From NCBI RefSeq assembly GCF_000737245.1, contig NZ_JPQU01000089.1, forward strand, positions 124,001 to 188,000: 64,000 nucleotides of DNA, given 5' to 3'. Made by a program: the position numbers and the translations under genes. Of the stretch, positions 60,956 through 64,000 are shown piece by piece. Every line of letters starts with the position of its first letter. Position 1 is the stretch's first letter. The notes beneath the pieces are model-generated. The model saw only the letters and a program-made list of their open reading frames with translations. It was not told where the DNA came from and did no database searches. The DNA comes from Pseudomonas syringae (GTDB lineage: Bacteria > Pseudomonadota > Gammaproteobacteria > Pseudomonadales > Pseudomonadaceae).

Positions 60956-62380
60956 TCACTTACGCATTGTGTACTGACTTCTCGAAGCGCTTTCCAGCGA
61001 ATCACGTTCACGATCAAACGCCAGGTAATACTTGTTCACGCTATTAACATAGGTCACCACGCCCATACCTGCCTGCTCCATGGCCACGCGTTCGGTCTGG
61101 AAGAACCACTGATCGGGGTTCAAGCCTCTGCGTCGGGCTTCCTGGCGCATGCCCTGAACCCGTTCAGGTCCAAGGTTATAGGCGGCCAGTGTGAAGGCCA
61201 TACGTTCGCGCTCATTGAATTTTGGCCCGGCGAAAAACTTGCGACGGATCAGCGCCAGGTATTTCGCCCCGGCCTGCACATTGTTATCCGTGCTCTGAAT
61301 GTTATTGACCCCAACCCGCTTCGCTGCAGAAGGGGTGATTTGCAGCAATCCAGTCGCCCCGCCACTGCCTTGGGCAGCCGGTTCCAGAGCGGATTCCTTG
61401 AAGGCCAGTGCAGCCAGGTTCAGCCAATCCATGCCTTGGGCATCGGCGTGCCTTTGTAGTGTCGGGCGCAGCTGTTCCAGACGCTGACGATCGGCACGCG
61501 CCAGCGGGTTGTGCACTCGATAAAGGTTTTTATAGGCCTTTTCGAACGCCAGATCCTGATTGGCCGGGGATTTGTAAGTCTTGAGGAAGCGATCGATGCT
61601 GGCGCGCAACACCGATGCGTCCTGGCGGACGAACCAGTTCATGTCGCTGTTGCTGCTCAGGGTCAGCGCCCGGTCAACCCGCAGCTTGGGCATGACCTTG
61701 GCCCAACGCTCGGCAATGGGCTGTTCGACGACAGTCAGATGAAAAATTTTCGCCTGAACCATTTCCAGAACATCTTCGACGGCAAGGCTCGGGTCGACCC
61801 ACTCGATTTTCACCGGCGGGAGTTTTTTCAGGGCCAGACGCTGGTTCAGCTGATGCACTGCATTGTCGGCGGCGCTGCCCGTGGACAGGCTCAGGGTTTT
61901 GCCGGACAACTGCTCAATGTGCCGCAAGCCCCGCTCTCCCCTGACGCCCACCAGGACCAGCGGCACATGGCTGATGATCGGCTCGCTGGCGGCGATGCCA
62001 TTAGCGTTGCGGGTATCGAGTAATTCGCCGGGCGCCACCAGATCTCCCTCGCCGCGCTGTAACGCTCCGAGCAACTGGTTCTTGGCTTTGGGCACGATTT
62101 TGAATGTCACCTGCTGGCCGTCGCGGGCGTGACCATTCAGGTATTTTTCGAAGGCCTGCAGACGATGATATTCGACGCCGATCTCTTCGCCTTTGACATC
62201 CCCGGAACTGTTGCGGCTTTGATTGACCAGCACCCGCAAGACCTTGCTACTGCGAATCGCCGCCAGATCGCGCACAGGGGTTTTATGCTCAACGGCCTGC
62301 GGACCTGCCTGTCGGGCGTGGGCCGAAAACGGTAGCAACACCAACAGCGAAACAGTGAGGTATAGCGAGGCTCGGATCAT
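60956..62380 (-). CDS. MltF-like membrane-bound lytic murein transglycosylase
   Basis: 474 residues. Signal peptide (1-22), then a solute-binding-type domain (about 45-285, ABC-transporter SBP_3 fold) and a C-terminal SLT transglycosylase domain with the catalytic Glu in AFKESALEP, GLLQITPSAA and FTLAAYNLGPERV. It cuts glycan strands in peptidoglycan; the N-terminal domain would sense muropeptides. It corresponds to the MltF-type protein near TatD and a chemoreceptor in other pseudomonads. Confidence 0.9.
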   Translation of the reverse strand: MIRASLYLTVSLLVLLPFSAHARQAGPQAVEHKTPVRDLAAIRSSKVLRVLVNQSRNSSGDVKGEEIGVEYHRLQAFEKYLNGHARDGQQVTFKIVPKAKNQLLGALQRGEGDLVAPGELLDTRNANGIAASEPIISHVPLVLVGVRGERGLRHIEQLSGKTLSLSTGSAADNAVHQLNQRLALKKLPPVKIEWVDPSLAVEDVLEMVQAKIFHLTVVEQPIAERWAKVMPKLRVDRALTLSSNSDMNWFVRQDASVLRASIDRFLKTYKSPANQDLAFEKAYKNLYRVHNPLARADRQRLEQLRPTLQRHADAQGMDWLNLAALAFKESALEPAAQGSGGATGLLQITPSAAKRVGVNNIQSTDNNVQAGAKYLALIRRKFFAGPKFNERERMAFTLAAYNLGPERVQGMRQEARRRGLNPDQWFFQTERVAMEQAGMGVVTYVNSVNKYYLAFDRERDSLESASRSQYTMRK

Positions 62381-62571
62381 TCACTCTCCAGGGAAATGCC
62401 GGTCGAAAAGCGCAATAAAAAGAAAGAATTTCAGTAGTGCCAGAGGGGTACTTGCAGCGACTGGCTGTCGACACCTCTGAAATGACCATCGCAAGCCAAT
62501 GATTCTGTTGGCTTTTATTTTTAGGGTCGAAGCTCTGATATCCTCAGCGGCCTTCAACTCAAGGTAGCACC

Positions 62572-63396
62572 ATGCAGCTCATCGACATCGGCGTCAATCT
62601 GACTAACGCAAGCTTCGCCTCGCAACGACAGGCGGTCCTCGACCGTGCCTATGCCGCGGGCGTCTGCCAATTGCTGGTCACCGGCACCAGTGTCGAAGGC
62701 AGCGAAGAGGCTTTGCAGCTGTGTCACGACCTGGACCCAGATGCTCAGCGACTGTTCAGCACGGCGGGCATTCACCCCCACTCGGCGAGCGATTGGACAA
62801 GCGACACCGAGCAACAGTTGCGTGCACTGCTCAAAGAAAATCGAGTGCGGGCAGTTGGCGAATGCGGGCTGGATTTCAATCGGGATTTCTCGCCACGACC
62901 GCAACAGGAGAAAGTCCTCGAAGCTCATCTGGCACTGGCGGTTGAACTGCAAATGCCAGTGTTTCTCCATGAGCGCGACGCCAACCAGCGTCTGCTGGAC
63001 ATCCTGCGCGACTACCGAGACCGCTTGCCTGCGGCGGTTGTGCACTGCTTCACTGGCGAACAGCGAGCGCTGTTCAGCTACCTGGACATGGACCTGCACA
63101 TCGGCATCACTGGCTGGATCTGCGACGAGCGCCGGGGTGCCCACTTGCATCCGCTGGTACGAGACATTCCCCGTGGCCGGTTGATGCTGGAAAGCGACGC
63201 GCCGTATCTGCTGCCCCGCACCCTGCGCCCCAAGCCGAAAAATGGCCGTAACGAACCCGCCTATCTGCCGGAAGTACTGCGCGAAGTCGCCCTGCACCGT
63301 GGCGAAACCCACGAACAACTCGCCGCCCATACCAGCCTTACGGCCCGGGCGTTCTTCGCTTTACCGGAAATAGTCCCGGAAGCAGAAGATGTCTAA
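62572..63396 (+). CDS. TatD-family metal-dependent nuclease
   Basis: 274 residues. IDIGVNLTN opens the metal site (where many relatives have HxH), followed by GIHPHSA, AVGECGLDFNRDFS, HERDA, VHCFTGE and LESDAPYL. It is a TIM-barrel 3'-exonuclease or deacylase fold with a two-metal centre. The first motif reads DIGVNL rather than DxHxH, typical of the TatD branch itself. Confidence 0.9.
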   Translation: MQLIDIGVNLTNASFASQRQAVLDRAYAAGVCQLLVTGTSVEGSEEALQLCHDLDPDAQRLFSTAGIHPHSASDWTSDTEQQLRALLKENRVRAVGECGLDFNRDFSPRPQQEKVLEAHLALAVELQMPVFLHERDANQRLLDILRDYRDRLPAAVVHCFTGEQRALFSYLDMDLHIGITGWICDERRGAHLHPLVRDIPRGRLMLESDAPYLLPRTLRPKPKNGRNEPAYLPEVLREVALHRGETHEQLAAHTSLTARAFFALPEIVPEAEDV

Positions 63397-63493
63397 CCTT
63401 GGCTTGACCTGAATCAAGAGACGCTTCGAGATTTGTCGCACGATGGTGGCACCTTGCCGTACACCTCTAACGACTAACCAAAGAAGACCTCCT

Positions 63494-64000
63494 ATGGGCA
63501 CCTGGATTAGCAATCTTTCCCTGAAGTACAAGTTCTGGGCCGTGAATGCGGTCGCCTTCATTACCACGCTGCTGCTGGTGATCTACGCCCTGCAACTGGA
63601 ACAACAGGCACGTGTCGAAGCCGCGCAACAAGCCGCTCAGAGTCAGGCCAGCCTGCTGAGCGCCTGGCCCGGTACACAAGCTCTGCCGTCCAACCCGGCG
63701 GTGCCGACCTTCGCAGCAGGACAAACCCCGAAATATAAGGACCAGCCACTGCCGAAACTGGCTGATGCCAAGGACTGGGTCGAGCTGAACCACGCTTCCT
63801 TGAGCGGCGAACAGACCCTGATTGGCGCTCAGGTCATCGTCCGCGCCGATGGACAACGCGCTGCCGTCCTGGCGTTTGCACCCAGTCTGGCCCAGGTGCT
63901 CGAAGCACGTTTCGCCAACTACGCAGTGGCTGTGTTCGTGCTGATGCTGGCCATGCTCGGTGCATCACAGCTGCTGATCCGCTTCCTTCTGAGCCAGCTC
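63494..64000 (+). CDS. Methyl-accepting chemotaxis-type protein, N-terminal part (cut by window end)
   Basis: 169 codons, open to the window end. A membrane helix (about 14-33, KFWAVNAVAFITTLLLVIYA) is followed by a short periplasmic domain (35-135) and a second helix (about 138-165). This is the layout of a chemoreceptor with a small sensor domain ahead of HAMP and signalling domains. GACCTCC upstream is a weak ribosome site. Placement next to tatD fits the PA2867-type transducer. Confidence 0.7.
   Translation, partial: MGTWISNLSLKYKFWAVNAVAFITTLLLVIYALQLEQQARVEAAQQAAQSQASLLSAWPGTQALPSNPAVPTFAAGQTPKYKDQPLPKLADAKDWVELNHASLSGEQTLIGAQVIVRADGQRAAVLAFAPSLAQVLEARFANYAVAVFVLMLAMLGASQLLIRFLLSQL

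Overview
The window is chromosomal DNA of a Pseudomonas, most likely from the fluorescens/syringae side of the genus. The marker genes are oprF-sigX-cmpX-crfX, oprI, the ppsA/ppsR pair, a methylcitrate operon with acnD-prpF, the rlo cluster, rmf, cysB/cysH and a BvgAS/RocAS-type two-component locus. Many spacers also carry pseudomonad REP-type inverted repeats (GTAGGAGC/GTGGGAGC ends). No rRNA, tRNA, CRISPR array, integrase or transposase was recognised.

Layout. 1-8.4 kb: the end of a YqjE-like holin gene and its partner, an EAL protein, dgt, then a signalling locus with a stand-alone receiver, a BvgA-like regulator that has lost 20 residues of its receiver domain, and a full-length BvgS-like hybrid kinase. 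8.4-13.8 kb: yggL, dacB, rlmKL and rmf with a structured leader. 13.8-24.2 kb: pyrD, oprF, sigX, cmpX, crfX, a ZntB/CmaX-like transporter, rraA, an alpha/beta hydrolase, ppsA and divergent ppsR. 24.3-31.4 kb: the propionate (2-methylcitrate) operon prpR-prpB-prpC-acnD-prpF without prpD. Two TTGTCGACA operator candidates lie in front of prpR. 31.6-34.7 kb: rloA-rloB-rloC.

35-44.4 kb is an accessory, partly decayed region with lower GC. It holds an Ig-like/beta-rich protein, a large protein resembling the P47/TULIP family, a shrunken autotransporter barrel, C-terminal scraps of two gene families whose intact members lie nearby, a headless Rhs/TcC-like gene with a variable tip, pabB, and a secreted Cys-repeat protein. 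This last gene is followed by a duplicated 3' end of pabB. It looks like a toxin/host-interaction island rebuilt by repeated recombination around pabB.

44.5-64 kb returns to core genes: cysH, cysB, a universal stress protein, a 5'-nucleotidase, a PanE-like reductase, a thioredoxin, DAHP synthase, a GNAT protein, oprI, a 1-kb composite repeat, an L,D-transpeptidase, tesA, an ABC/FtsX-type exporter, greB, a PI-PLC-like protein next to an apparently shortened gene, DoxX, an MltF-like lytic transglycosylase, a TatD nuclease and the start of a chemoreceptor.
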